64,000 nt of DNA, from the NCBI GenBank assembly GCA_036971475.1, contig JBAIZL010000003.1, positions 110,099,070 through 110,163,069 on the forward strand. Reading direction: 5' to 3'. Below, in pieces: positions 25,533 through 36,545 of the stretch; within the stretch, counting starts at the first letter, position 1, and the number at the start of each line of letters is the position of its first letter. A model generated the notes under the pieces. It searched no databases, was not told where the DNA came from, and was given only the letters and a program-made list of their open reading frames with translations. The translations under genes and the position numbers were made by a program. The stretch is from Prosapia bicincta (Eukaryota > Arthropoda > Insecta > Hemiptera > Cercopidae).

Positions 25533-26545
25533 AAAGTCAATTTCTAATTAGGTCAACAAAGAAATTTTTATTTTAGTTATTACATTCCTTCTATTAGCCC
25601 ACACTCTCCTGATATATATCTAGTACAAATTTTCAATAAATATTTTTTTATTCATCCAATCACATTCGAATACATTTCTTTTTACCTATAGCAGTTGACA
25701 GTTGATGTTAATACAGTTTTTTCAAATATTTATTCAATAATCAATTATAAAAATTTAGTGGTCTTAGTTGGATTCGAACTGTGTATCTCCATATTCAAAG
25801 TAAGGAGCTCTTTTTACTGAGTCAACTTTCCCATGGCTAGATAATTTCGATAGGAAGTATATGAATTTTTATTTTACTCCAATCTGGTTCTCGTTGAAAC
25901 CTCCATTGTACAGCCTTAAATTGTTGCCATAGTTACCACACAATATCGCAAATTCTCAATGAGTAAAAATGAAAAGAATAAAATAAACAAACCAACTGGC
26001 TTAACTGTAACTTTGTGAGCCTTGCTTCACAAACGGACAATACGAAGAGAATGCGAAAAAAACTACAACACATTACAAGTGAAAAAAAAGAAAAAGAATA
26101 AATAGTAACAAAGAAAAACAATAGTCCATCACATATACAATATCAAGAGCACAGTGGTACAATATATTACAATGAAAATATTGGAAAGAACCCCAATACC
26201 ACAAAAATAATAATAGGAAATAACAAATGAAACAAGTTACTTAAGATTCAATCCTCTTATGTACATTTTGATGACCATGTCATCATCAGACGATCTTAAT
26301 ACAAATTTACAATCTAGAAGTTAGAACATGAAGTTACAAACTATAGTGATCGCTATACACTTCCATCACCATACATAGAAAGAAAAATGGAAAATTGCAA
26401 GGAAATTTACTTTCTATTTTACCACTTAGTGTTGTTATTCTTGCATATGTATTATCATATTTATATTAGTTGTAATTATAAAACAAAAAGTAACTAAAAT
26501 AATATTTTTACTTTAGAAGGAATTGACTTTAAAAAAATTTGTTTT
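25533..26545 (-). mobile_element. Dispersed repeat family B copy with a head fragment joined to its tail
   Basis: 25533-25579 is the plus-strand head of a family copy (TCTAATTAGGTCAACAAAG), joined directly to the minus-strand tail of a second copy (CCTTCTATTAGCCCACACTC). The second copy runs to its own head at about 26540 (AGAAGGAATTGACTTTAAA). It includes TGTTGCCATAGTTACCACAC and the long pyrimidine-rich block (26040-26110 on the complement). A hammerhead-like remnant lies at 26259-26289. The joint suggests insertion of one copy into another. Confidence 0.6.
26259..26289 (-). ncRNA. Degenerate hammerhead-like motif
   Basis: On the minus strand, CTGATGA (26289-26283) overlaps a 7 bp hairpin TGATGAC-ATG-GTCATCA, followed by AAATGTACATAAG. 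The expected GAA reads CAA. It is the same family as the motifs at 33851 and 30975. Confidence 0.3.
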
Positions 26546-26698
26546 CAATATGACTTGTAAATAAATAATTACAATTAATATAAGTATGTATATACATATG
26601 ACATAATCTCAATATTAAGTGGCAAAATAAAAAAAAATTAAATATTATTTTAAAAAACTGTATTATCATCAAGCATCATCCGTAACAGGTTTAAAACA

Positions 26699-26702
<4 letters not shown>

Positions 26703-26752
<50 letters not shown>

Positions 26753-26853
26753 TAAAAATATTTCTAAAACAAGAATACTTTAATACATATATTATTCTTG
26801 TTTTTGAAATATTTTAAATTTATTAACTATATTACAAGAAAACAAATACCATA

Positions 26854-26906
<53 letters not shown>
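26703..26906. repeat. Two (TA)n runs flanking a core-less palindrome
   Basis: TA runs at 26703-26749 and 26862-26906 enclose AAAATATTTCTAAAACAAGA and its complement TCTTGTTTTTGAAATATTTT (26752-26820). As at 10266, the palindrome lacks the hammerhead-like centre. The word GGAAACTGTGGACTAACAG after the second TA run is a family A tail, so the host is again a family A TA tract. Confidence 0.6.
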
Positions 26907-26914
<8 letters not shown>

Positions 26915-27234
26915 GTGGACTAACAGAAGGAATTGAATAAAAAACTCCACTTAATAGAACAGTACAAAATATACAAACATTCCATATTGCTACCAACACA
27001 CATACCCATTAACCAGTATAAATAATATTCACACACATATTACAACAAAACCCCTAAACGCTCCTCGAAATCCCCTGTTACAGTTCCTCATCCCCACCCT
27101 ATTTTTAAATAAACAATAAGTCAGTTACGATCCGAATTATTCTTCTGAAAAGACCTTTCTCATTTAGACAGAAAGTAAGCGCTACCCTTACATATCCATA
27201 TGTTAAGCTATTATTGTAATTTCTAAATAGTGTA

Positions 27235-28200
27235 ATGACAGGTAATTATAAAAACCCAGCGAATAACCTTTGTCTGCTATCAGGATCCATACACAAAGTA
27301 TGGAGTCCCTCCCAAATAGTCGGCTGCATTTACCGAACATTGGGACTGCTCCTAAGAGCTCCTGAGGCAGAGCACCTCCTGACAGACCACCAATTGCTAA
27401 AGCATGCTTCCTCGCATCAGGAGCCCTCCGAACTAAAAATGAAAAATATCCTGCACCCGAACAGCACAAATTCTATAATGACGGGTCATTCATTCCTCGA
27501 TCATGCGAAACGAGTTCTGTATATATTTTCAAGAATTCTGTGTCGTCGGGGCGCGCCTTGGCAACTGCAACGGTAAAATAACTGTCATTCACGAGCAATT
27601 AAACTTGCTCCGTTTAAAACCGTTTTCCTTGTTGACTGTAAGGCCGCCATCCTGAATCTGTCCTGGTGACTGACAAACTTACTGTAGTAGAACCATAGAC
27701 TGTAGAAGAAAACTAAACCCTTTCATAAATGACGGGTGTCTGGTATCCATTTAATTTCCAGGGGATCCAGTGCCATGTAAATATCACTAGCAATGAAAAA
27801 GCTGACCAACTAGCCAAGCCGAATACAAACCTCCTTCAGCGTGACCATTCGAGTTAACTCCAGGCTTCCAAGTCCCTAAATAAAGATTATCAACAAAAAT
27901 TGATTAATTCAGTGGAGAAACGTTGGGAAAATCGTGTCGCGTAGAGATCAATTGACCATAACTTGCTCCGATGTGTTAGCGTTGCAGTAAAGAAGCCTGA
28001 TTATGACTCCTTGCTGCACACCTCCACCATATTCATGCTCTGTCTACCCCTGAGTGTCTTCTTCAAGTCATGAATGCCAAACTCCTTTAGGATTGCACAG
28101 CCCTCAACAGATCAGGACTACAACAGTCCCACCTTCTAGGCAGTCCATCTGTTTTGGTCAGCACGTCACCAAATGGCTCAACTGTCATTGGTAGGCGTTA
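27235..28200 (+). pseudogene. Decayed non-LTR retrotransposon fragment with RNase H domain
   Basis: Several shifted frames together outline a type I RNase H domain of the kind at the C-terminus of some LINE polyproteins. FYNDGSF (near 27470) is in the place of the first catalytic Asp strand, VDCKAAILNLS (near 27633) the second Asp, and NITSNEKADQLAK (near 27790) the typical GNEKADQLAK box with the last Asp. Further on, HIHALSTPECLLQVM and DCTALNRSG (28030-28115) resemble the post-RNase H tail. Stop codons and frameshifts make it inactive. The composition is more GC-rich than the flanks. RT and endonuclease are absent. Confidence 0.6.
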
Positions 28201-28489
28201 GTTAGTACGTAAATAAGTATGTCAGACAATAAATGTGACACAAACCGAGTCGGTTTGCTAAAACGTTAACTGAAAAATAAAGGCATATTTTACTCTCCAT
28301 TCCAAAACAAAAAAAGGGAACTCTCATTCTATCACTGATTAAAAAATGATTGAATTCTATATTTAACTAATTTCCTTTCTCAAAAACAAAATCACAATTT
28401 TTATTCCTATATATAATTTTTTTAAACTTCTACACTTTTAAGTTATTTTGTCATTTTCTGTTTAAGTATTATATTCTACAACGGTAAAA

Positions 28490-28760
28490 ATTAAAACTGT
28501 TTACTCTAAATCTCACTACAAATTAGTTTATTAAAACAAACACACTCGGTCATAAAACAATCAGACTAGTTTAGACGACGATATCGCCTTCATCAGTGCT
28601 TGGCTACTACTCTAGCCAAACACTGCGTAAGGTTAAAATACTGTAGTAGCTAAGGACTGAGGAAGGCTACACCATCGCCGAAACTAGTCTAATTTTTTTT
28701 ATGAACTAGTGTGTTTGCTTTAATAAACTAATGTGTAGTGAGATTTAGAGTAAACAGTTT
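28490..28760. mobile_element. Palindromic PLE-like element, ACTAGT family
   Basis: TTTACTCTAAATCTCACTAC and its complement GTAGTGAGATTTAGAGTAAA mark the ends. Both arms carry stem-loops next to ACTAGTCT. On the plus strand the right arm reads CTGAGGA (28657-28663), an extra A, GGC/GCC stem, GAA, ACTAGT (28683-28688). On the minus strand the left arm has CTGATGA (28596-28590), but GAA has become TAA. Confidence 0.6.
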
Positions 28761-28849
28761 TAATTTTTACCGTTGTGAATTCTTCTCATTAGCTAAGCTC
28801 TAAATAACTTGTTATATTCTAAAATATTATACTCTATAACTAAATAAGT

Positions 28850-28965
28850 AAAACCAACTAACCGCAATACTTCTGAAGATGATTAACATGTAATTGATAT
28901 GTATATAAAGTAATTATAGTAAAATAAAGATTTGTGTATTGTGGTTAGTGGGTTTTATTTATTTA
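28850..28965. mobile_element. Short palindromic element, ATGTACAT-related
   Basis: AACCAACTAACCGCAAT and ATTGTGGTTAGTGGGTT are inverted ends. Between them is TTCTGAAGATGATTAACATG followed by ATATGTATATAAAG, a decayed form of the CTGAAGATGATT / ATGTACATAAG design. Confidence 0.45.
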
Positions 28966-29139
28966 GTTAAAAAACTAGTCCACAGTGCTCAATAAATTTA
29001 TTAATTATATTCTATTACAACCTTACACAATACTAGTTTTTAGTTGAAAAACATTAATTTATTCTTATCTTAACAAAAATACAAAACGTTTTATCTTCGC
29101 TTGTTAGAACAGCTACGTAATACCAACTCGAAATCAATA

Positions 29140-29330
29140 ATTATTTTCTTTATACTCGTTTCAATGACGAAGCCATTATCCTTATCAATGATAACATTAT
29201 CAATAGTGTATAATATCTAAGCCGTGACTTAGTTTTCTTATTAGCCATATTCACTGACGTTGATGTTGATGATAATGATGATGATGATTTTGTCATTCAA
29301 ACGGGTTTCAGAAGTAACTTATTTATTGAT
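29140..29330. mobile_element. Palindromic PLE-like element, ACGCGT family, diverged
   Basis: On the minus strand the left arm reads TTGATAAGG then the hairpin AATGGC-TTC-GTCATT (6 bp with one G-U), then GAAACGAGTATAA. The plus-strand right arm has CACTGACG, repeated GATGAT triplets, TTTTGTCATT and CAAACGGGTTTC. The triplet expansion resembles that at 18303. Confidence 0.5.
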
Positions 29331-29654
29331 TGAGAGTTGGTTTTTGTTATTATTTGATTGCTGAGTAAACATTTTAACTGTAAACTTTAGAGGATGACAT
29401 GAGCACGAAAACAAGTGTAAAAAGGTTTTCTTTCTGAACATATTTCGTTATTTGGGCTAAAACATTTCATACTACGGTATGCCCACATTATAACGAGGTA
29501 ATTGGAGCTGAGGGTTGTCAGTTATAAAAGATGTTATAGTGGTTAAAGTGTAAATTAAATTTAGTAAAATTGTGCAAGGTTATTAGTAAGAAACAAATTT
29601 AGCAAAACTTTACAAGTTAAATAGTAACAAACTATTAATTTAAACAAACAATTG

Positions 29655-29905
29655 TTTAAAGTCAATTCCTACTCAGGTCAACATTATTTTAGTTACTTTT
29701 TATTAAATAATTACATTTAATATAAATACAGTAACATAACCTATGCGTTAAAACAGCTGTTCTACCACATAACCTATAACATGATAAAAGTATTAAAATT
29801 ATTCAGATAAAAGTATTATTAACGCTGGAAATTTGAAAAATATATATACAGAGAGAGAGAGAGAAGAGAGGGTGAACTAATAGAAAGAATTAAATAAACT
29901 GATTA
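29655..29905 (+). mobile_element. Dispersed repeat family A, internally deleted copy
   Basis: Head GTCAATTCCTACTCAGGTC, then AACAGCTGTTCTACCACATA, with most of the middle missing. The 3' end has TATATACAGAGAGAGAG and tail GGTGAACTAATAGAAAG. About 190 bp of the consensus is gone. Confidence 0.6.
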
Positions 29906-30829
29906 AAAACATATGTATTATTTACGGCGATTAAAATCCGTTAACACGTACCCTGCGGCTACTGAACATAACATTCAAAGATAGTGCTATTTTTTTTTTT
30001 ACTTTTGGTTAGGATTTTTTCCGATTAATATTGAAAGCATTTGAGGCGGTGTTATGGAACAGGTGGTTGTAAGCCAGTGAGCCCTAGGCTGGGACAGGAC
30101 GTATATTTATTTATAAAATCATTGGTCTACATTTGATAAGTCAATAGAGTTTTATAAATTATACACTACACTAATTACAGTTCTTTTGGATCTTTTTAAG
30201 GGAAAATTACACTTGATAGAAGGTATAAGCAGCCGTTTAGGCTTAGTTCCAGCATGGACTATGAGGACAGTGGGGGTGGTGCGATCTGCCGTACGCCTAT
30301 CTTCAAAACCCAGTCCGTTAATCTACGGTTTAATAGGGTCCGTTATAATGAATGTTCTTACTGTGTATACATTTTCTAATGACGTTGAAAGAAAACTTTA
30401 AAGCCTAATTATCTGTCTATTTGTATTCGGAGGGACTGTTTTATCAGCTGCTTCGGTTTCAAAGTCAAAACCAAATTAACATTTGAATATTTATAATATC
30501 CTCTGCAAAAATCTGAGTATTTTAAGCCTTCTGGCATTGTGATATTCCTTCTTGACGCGTATCCATCAATTTGAACTTTCTATCCACTCAGGCGTTCCTA
30601 GAGTGCGTAGAAAGTTCTTAATGATGGACATTTTCCGAAACGCCTCAAAAAAATATACCAAAAATTTACATTAATATTTGAGCGATAGTATTTAAATAAT
30701 AACGAATGCCTATTGGCAATCTATAACTTATTTCCAAATACGCGTTTCAATGGTAAAGCTTTCATTATCAGTGAGTTTAGCCATACAAATTATAACAACT
30801 TGGAGCAACATTTACATAGTTTTTTATTT

Positions 30830-31075
30830 TAAAAAAATTAAAGCTCTAAAGCCACAAAATTTTTTTAATTAAAATCACAATGTACATTTCGGTGGCAAAT
30901 CATCTTCAGAGGAAATTATTAGCAGAATAACTGGATTGTTATGAGTGAATAAGTTATTCTTGTAATAATGACCTCTGAAGATGATTGCTTTGCCATCGTA
31001 ATGTACATTGGGATTTAAATAAAAAGTATTTGTAGTTTAATAGGTTTTATTTATTTAAAATAAACAATCATAGAT
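30830..31075. mobile_element. Palindromic PLE-like element, ATGTACAT family
   Basis: AAAATCACAATGTACATTTC and GTAATGTACATTGGGATTT lie in inverted arms, with TCATCTTCAGAGG / CCTCTGAAGATGA pairs. The right arm has CTGAAGA (30975-30981) but GTA in place of GAA. On the minus strand the left arm keeps CCGAAATGTACATTG. Confidence 0.55.
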
Positions 31076-31139
31076 TAGAACTTGTGTATTTACACTCATT
31101 AATGAGTATAATTTTTCGCATTGTCTCTGTGTTTGGCTC

Positions 31140-31740
31140 GGGTTCTCACCCAACTCTGCTGGTCATTTAGCACAACCCAGGGGCATGAACAGCTTGAAGT
31201 TCGAGGATTCACGGGCCGCCATTATTGCACTAACTAGTAATACCCCCACCAACTGTGTGCAAACAATGAACGGACGAAAGGCCCTGATTGAAGAAAGATG
31301 GTACATTGTACTGAACACGCAGACCTGCTGGCAAAGGAAGGTAACTAAACACCTATCCTCAACCTGATTATCCAATATCTAGCGGCAGCTAGACGCCTGA
31401 TTGAATTAACTATCGACTGAAAAACAAGGGAAAGCCAAAAACAAACGAGCGCCGGATAGACGTGGAAAAACCTGGACCACGACGTGCTAATACCACATGC
31501 CTTCAAAGAGTGGAAGCTGCCAAATTCAGAATGCTTGGGGCCCATGACTATCTGCAATCTCGCCTATATAAAACAGAATTACAAACCTCGAATATTTGCC
31601 CTTTGTACAGCCGGCACAAGTTGTGGCGGTCAACATCTTCGGAACTTTACAAGACGTGGAAGAGCGAAATCACAATTGTCTCTACTAGGAGGCTAGGCGG
31701 AGAATGGCAGAGATACCAAGATCTGGCATTGGATAAAGTA
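31140..31740 (+). pseudogene. Decayed non-LTR retrotransposon fragment (RNase H and tail)
   Basis: Shifted frames give FEDSRAAIIALTSNTPTN (near 31200, the RNase H second-Asp region), TEHADLLAKEGN (near 31313, the GNE(H/K)AD-LAK box), then VEAAKFRMLGAHDYLQSRLY (near 31513) and SNICPLYSR. The last two match the usual post-RNase H segment of insect LINE polyproteins (FR...GHDYL..HLY...CPLC). Stops separate the pieces. It differs from the fragment at 27235, so two LINE lineages are present. Confidence 0.6.
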
Positions 31741-31753
31741 AACAAAGTACTCA

Positions 31754-31786
31754 CTGATGAAGACGACTTTATCATTGAAACGCGTA
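31754..31786 (+). ncRNA. Degenerate hammerhead-like motif
   Basis: CTGATGA (31754-31760), a weak stem region, GAA (31777-31779), self-complementary ACGCGT (31780-31785), then A. Stem I is possible over 4 bp (CTCA with TGGG, one wobble). Stem II is poor, so activity is unlikely. Confidence 0.3.
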
Positions 31787-31805
31787 TGGGGAAATAAATT
31801 ATTTA

Positions 31806-32519
31806 TTGTGAGATGATGTTCGTTGTAATTTATTTAAGCAAAATGTTAAAAATGGGAGAAAGTTAAAATAATCTAAATATTCACATAAATATTCACATAA
31901 ATATTTTACTTTATATGCACTAGTAAAAAAACATTCTTTTCCGTTTTTTTGTGTGCTATAAACGAGTTTTTATTCTTTTAATTGAGTTCTCTTGTTTTAT
32001 TTGCTACACTTTTTGTAGTTTACAACAAATTGGAGTAATTTCGATTGCTCATTTCCCTGTTGCTTCCTTTCCCGGTTACGCCAAATGATGCCTCCTGAGG
32101 GCCAGCAACCTCATGTGAAATGCCAGGTCGCACCTGCTCGAAATATCGAAAGAATAAACATCCGAAAATATTACAGTCCCCTGCGTTGCACTCACAGCTG
32201 ACTCAGTGCAGCAACTGTTTACACTGGCCCTCAGTGGTGACGGCTGTTGTTGGAACTATTTCTGTTGGCTGTCAGATGAAACTTGACACTTTGACCTTGT
32301 TTGTGCCAAGGTCGTTTTTAGTTATGGAAGGAGCATTTTGCAAGAATAAATAAGTATGTTGTTGCCACCGAACTTCAATGACGAAATAAAGTCATTGCTA
32401 AAAGTATTTCATTATTATCCTTTATTATTGTTATTGAATGTTTTAATTTAATGATGAATATTGAATTCATAACAACGTTAAATATCTAAAATAATCAGTT
32501 TCATTATAAACAAAAACTG
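31806..32519. other. Unassigned region
   Basis: 32080-32340 is richer in GC than its flanks and contains an open frame on the plus strand (32120-32353), with no domain that I recognise. Nothing else is called. Confidence 0.3.
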
Positions 32520-32957
32520 TATAAAGTCAATTCTACTTGAGTCAACAAAGAAAAATTGTATTTTAGTTACTTTTTATTAAATAATTACAATTAATATAAA
32601 TGAAGTAGCATAACCTATGTGTTAAAACAGCGGTTCTACCCCATAACCTATAACATGACATTAGCTGTTTTATGAAATCCTATGTTGTCACTTATATCAA
32701 GGCATATGGAACGAAACAACTATATTGCATACCTTGCCCCTGTGGTAAAACGTTTTTCTCATAAATAAAAATATAATTAATTAATTAAACTCAATTAATG
32801 AATTACTATTTTTTTAAACTGTATTAACATGAAGTGTCATCCACTACAAGTTTAGACAAATGTGTTTGAACTTTATAATAAATAGTATTTTATAAATGAT
32901 TGAAATTTTGTAAAAGATATGTACAAGAAGGGCGTGAACTAATAGAAAGATTTTAAA
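32520..32957 (+). mobile_element. Dispersed repeat family A copy
   Basis: Nearly full length: head AGTCAATTCTACTTGAGTC, ACATAACCTATGTGTTAAAA, TTGCATACCTTGCCC, CATGAAGTGTCATCCACTAC, and tail GGGCGTGAACTAATAGAAAG. It has no TA expansion (ATATGTACAAG instead), so it may preserve the pre-expansion state. Confidence 0.7.
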
Positions 32958-32959
32958 AG

Positions 32960-33410
32960 AATCGGTTTCATGAGTCAAAGATATTTCAGAAAAAGTTATT
33001 CCCGGCTATGTAGTTAGCCCTAAGTAAACATAATAAAATGCTACGATGACGCCCCAAAAATAAAATTTTAAAACGTGTCCATACTTTCCCAAATAATTTC
33101 TCTTTAAACAGCATTGTAAATCAAAGTTATTGCGTGTCAAATATTTCCTTTTAATAAACTCTTTAATTACTATTACTTCCATTGCTCCGTAGAAAGACAT
33201 TGGCCAAGTTATCACACGATCCCTTGTAAACAGCTGGCAGCATATAGTTTCATATTAATAGAGGCATCTCACTTGGCGGAATGATGGGACGGTTCAGTAT
33301 CGCGTTACTATTCCGCTGTCTTCCCTCGTTCCAAAATCAGAATAAAAAACTTCGCCTTCTTTCAATTATCATCTTTCACAAATTTATTTTCGCATTTATA
33401 AATGCTTTGT
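32960..33410. other. Unassigned region with a minus-strand open frame
   Basis: A minus-strand frame at 33006-33215 encodes about 69 residues with a basic middle (KEFIKRKYLTRN) and a hydrophobic C-terminus (GVIVAFYYVYLGL) that could be a membrane segment. I do not recognise a family, see no splice context, and composition is AT-rich, so it may be chance or an old processed copy. Confidence 0.25.
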
Positions 33411-33461
33411 TTTGAATAAATGATAAACCGGTTGAATATCAAGTCAAACAAGTTTATTTTT

Positions 33462-33935
33462 AAATAAATAAAACCTCTAAACCACAAATAACTTTTATTT
33501 AAACCTTATGTACATTTCATAAATATAACTTCACAAATATGACGAAAACAATTTATTAAATTGTGATAAAGGGCCGATCCCTAAATCTCAGTTATATTCA
33601 TTAATTAGGAGATAGTTATAACCTTTTTTTGTTAATAAATAAAATTATTGTTTTTTAGTAAAATTCAAATAGTTATATCGGTAACCTTCATCACGGGAGT
33701 TGAAAGACCAAGTTGCAGAGGGGGGAACTTACTGCAACGTGATTGGTCGGACTAGTTTTTAAAAAGGGGCGTGGCGAAGTAGTTACCGGTTTATCCCTAT
33801 ATATTTGATGTAGCATGTTGTTTAAAGTTGGTTGTATTTTTTAAATACCTCTGAAGATGATTTCTGGGCAATTGAAATGTACATAAGTTTTAAATAAAAG
33901 TTATTTGTGGTTTAAAGGTTTTATTTATTTAAAAA
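33462..33935. mobile_element. Nested palindromic PLE-like element, ATGTACAT family
   Basis: AAACCTCTAAACCACAAATA and its near complement TTATTTGTGGTTTAAAGGTT mark the inverted ends. The right arm has a complete hammerhead-like motif at 33851-33885. The spacer (33700-33790) has a local rise in GC (GGGGCGTGGCGAAG) unlike the arms. Confidence 0.6.
33851..33885 (+). ncRNA. Hammerhead-ribozyme-like motif
   Basis: CTGAAGA (33851-33857), one extra T, GATT, loop TCTGGGC, AATT (4 bp with one wobble), GAA (33874-33876), self-complementary ATGTACAT (33877-33884), A. Stem I is weak (2 bp). It has the same order of parts as the motifs at 7358, 15605 and 43021, though the sequence is unrelated. Confidence 0.4.
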
Positions 33936-34989
33936 TAAGCATTACGCCAAAGTTGCTTCATACAGTTATCAAAGAAGTTTATTTTTTTAGTGCAACGTTT
34001 TGGCAACTAGTTCGTCATCCTTATCAAGCCTGAAAAGAATATTGCATTGCTTTCAGCTACGCATATAAAATACATAAAAAAGTACACTCACTACAATAAT
34101 TTTATATTTTAAAAAAAATGACATTTTAGTCACAAAATTTAATAAAATAACCCACCAAAGTAGTGAAGTCATAAAATCATTAAAAAAATAATTTAAAACA
34201 GTAACAACACTGAAAGAACAACAATATTAAATATAAAATACGCTCAAAAATACAAAAAAAAAACAACAACAAAAGGACCAACCATATAAAAATAACACTA
34301 ATTCTTGCATGTTTTTAACTTATACAACAATGGCTTATACATGCTACATAGTGTATCAAAATAATTTTTAATGTTGATACCATTATTTCGTAAGTTAATA
34401 TGGACAACTTCAGAATAAGTCCTCTTCCTAAAGACTCATTATCCAGTATAGTAAGATTTTAAAAATCCAATTTATGGCCAAACCTTTTACTATGTTTATA
34501 GCTCTCGCCATTTTGGTGGGTTATTTTATTAAATCTTTAGTTAAAATTTCACTAAATTTCTTTTTTTAATATTGTAGTGAAAGTATTTGTATTTTGTATG
34601 CGTATTTATAAGCAATGTAATATTTTTTTCAGGCTTGACAAGGGCATCGAACTAGTTGCCAAAACGTTGCACTAATTAAATAAACCTTTTGGACTCGATA
34701 TTCAACCAGTTTATCATTTATTCACTACTTATTTATTCTGTTATTATTTTAACTAAAATACAAATACTACCCAATGCTAGTACAACACAATGTTATGTTT
34801 TTAAAATTTTAAAATATACAATTTTACTTCCTAAAGTAGCTTAATTTATACCTTTGTATAGTTATAATATATTTTATAACCTTTAAACCTGTTTCTATTT
34901 ATGTTATTGTTCTATTTACCTAACGATGAAAAAAACACTGCTACAATTATTAATCATTTTATTTGTTTTGGAAAGATGGATTTAAAAGC

Positions 34990-35470
34990 TTATATAAAAA
35001 ATTTTTAAGTAAATTCCTACTGAGGTTAAGAGAAAAATTTTATTTTAGTTACCCTAGAGCACTATTTATGATACTGTGTGGTAACCATGGCAACAGTTTA
35101 AAGTTATACAATGGAGGTTTCGATGACAACCAAATGAGGGAAAAATATTCATATACATCTGAGAAATATATTTCTAGTTATTGGTGCAGTGCCAGGGCGC
35201 GCTGGACTTCAGACATGAAGTTTCTTAGTTCGAATCCGGCTGGACGCCATAAATTTTATAATTTAATTATTGAATAAATATTTGAAAAGGCTGTGTTAAA
35301 ATCTACTGTGATCCAATATAGATTAAAAAATGACTGATGATTGAAAATGAAAAGATGATTTGAACATGACTGGATAAATAAAATCTTATTTTATTACCAA
35401 TTGAAAATGTGTACAATATATATATATATATATATCAGGAGAGTGTGAGCTAATGAAAGGAATTTAAAAA
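34990..35470 (+). mobile_element. Dispersed repeat family B, short copy
   Basis: AAATTCCTACTGAGGTTAAG, GTGGTAACCATGGCAACAG, ACAATGGAGGTTTCGATGAC, then a tRNA-like segment (GTGCAGTGCCAGGGCGCGC at about 35183 and the box-B match AGTTCGAATCC near 35227), 3' block, TA run and tail GAGAGTGTGAGCTAATG. The pyrimidine-rich middle is absent. The overlapping 104-codon frame belongs to the repeat. Confidence 0.65.
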
Positions 35471-35479
35471 GTATTTTAT

Positions 35480-36500
35480 GCATAACTTTCTTTTCTACAT
35501 TATTGGGATGGCATTTATGGGATGACTAGTAAAGAGTAAACAAAGAGAACTGGTTAGCACAGTGCTCCGCCAACTGGGATAAAATTTTAATTTATATTTT
35601 TATGGTATTTCATTGCAATATAATATTAAAAGTAGATGATTGCCAAGCAACATGCTGTATACGTACACAGCTGTTGCCAAATCTCCTTCGAAGCAGTAAA
35701 ATAAAACTGAGACAATTGGCAAAACAATTATGGCAAAGACGTCATCGGTCACGTATGGTGTACAAGAGCGAACCTATAAAGTTAAGATCTGGCAAACTTT
35801 GATTATCGCTAGTAACCAGCTGATGAGGTTTAATATTCAAGGCCATGTTTGTGATAGACCTTCCAACACCGCAAGTCTAGTCTTTGAAGGCTTTTTACGA
35901 ATAACTTTTGTAAGCAACACCGGTTTTCAAAAATATCTGGATGGGGTTCTATTTAGCACCCACTTTAAATCCACCCTCAGAAGATGGTTGCTTTTTCTCC
36001 AGGGTAAAAACGACCCCATCTAGAGGTTTTAAAATGTTTCAATAAAATTAAGTCCGAAAATCGATAGATTAACAAATTTTAAACAATTGTCATGGTATTA
36101 GATTACTTGTAGTGTAAACATTTTTCGAGCCGTTCACGGTTGAAACTGTATATTTTTTATCGAAAAACACATGTTTTTAAACAGGTTTTCTCGAATTATT
36201 CCAAACTTTTACATTTTACCACAAAACCCTGTTCATAGCACTAATGTAGCTTGTAAATAAACAACAAACATTGGTATTTAGCTGGACACTGTAGACCCTA
36301 CAAGAATCGAGTTATCGCACGTTGATGCTAGCCTTTTGATAATAAAAAGCAATATTTGTAAAAAAATATCTTAAATAGCTTGAAAAAGTAATGCGGCAAA
36401 AACTAACATGATTTTTCTTAAGTACGCCCTTAAATCTTTGAAATTACCACTGGCAAAACTCTTTAGTAAATAGGACTTAATACAAGAATAAAGTCACTTT
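35480..36500. other. Unassigned region with open frames
   Basis: Plus-strand frames 35602-35802 and 35730-36023 overlap out of phase. Neither starts at a convincing ATG context nor shows a domain that I recognise. Their GC is slightly above the flanks, so a decayed coding relic is possible. Confidence 0.25.

Positions 36501-36502
<2 letters not shown>

Positions 36503-36544
<42 letters not shown>
36503..36544 (-). repeat. 42-nt T tract
   Basis: An uninterrupted T run. It could be the poly(A) tail of a retrocopy on the minus strand (body above 36545), but no AATAAA or recognisable transcript precedes it on that strand. Confidence 0.85.

Positions 36545-36545
<1 letters not shown>

Larger units (their letters stand above)
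30722..31805. mobile_element. Long PLE-like palindrome enclosing another palindrome and a LINE fragment
   Basis: The left arm (CTTATTTCCAAATACGCG, 30727 on, through TTATCAGTGAG at 30775) is the inverted copy of the right arm (CTCACTGATGA at 31750 through ACGCGTATGGGGAAATAA, 31797). Enclosed are a smaller ATGTACAT-family palindrome (30830-31075) and a decayed RNase H-bearing fragment (31140-31740). It is either a nested insertion series or a composite unit. Confidence 0.5.
33413..34735. mobile_element. Large PLE-like palindrome (AACGTT family) with nested insertion
   Basis: The outer ends GAATAAATGATAAACCGG (33413) and CCAGTTTATCATTTATTC (34708) are inverted. The inner arms hold AGTGCAACGTTTTGGCAACT (33990) and AGTTGCCAAAACGTTGCACT (34654). 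The left end is interrupted at about 33462-33935 by an ATGTACAT-family palindrome. A one-arm relative lies at 41385-41570. Confidence 0.6.

Noticed and set aside
35165..35245. A functional tRNA gene
   Set aside because: Box-A-like and box-B-like words are present, but no cloverleaf can be drawn and the segment recurs inside a dispersed repeat; it is a tRNA-like relic.
36503..36544. Processed pseudogene with a poly(A) tail
   Set aside because: The T42 tract is clear, but no transcript-like sequence, AATAAA or target duplication could be identified beside it.
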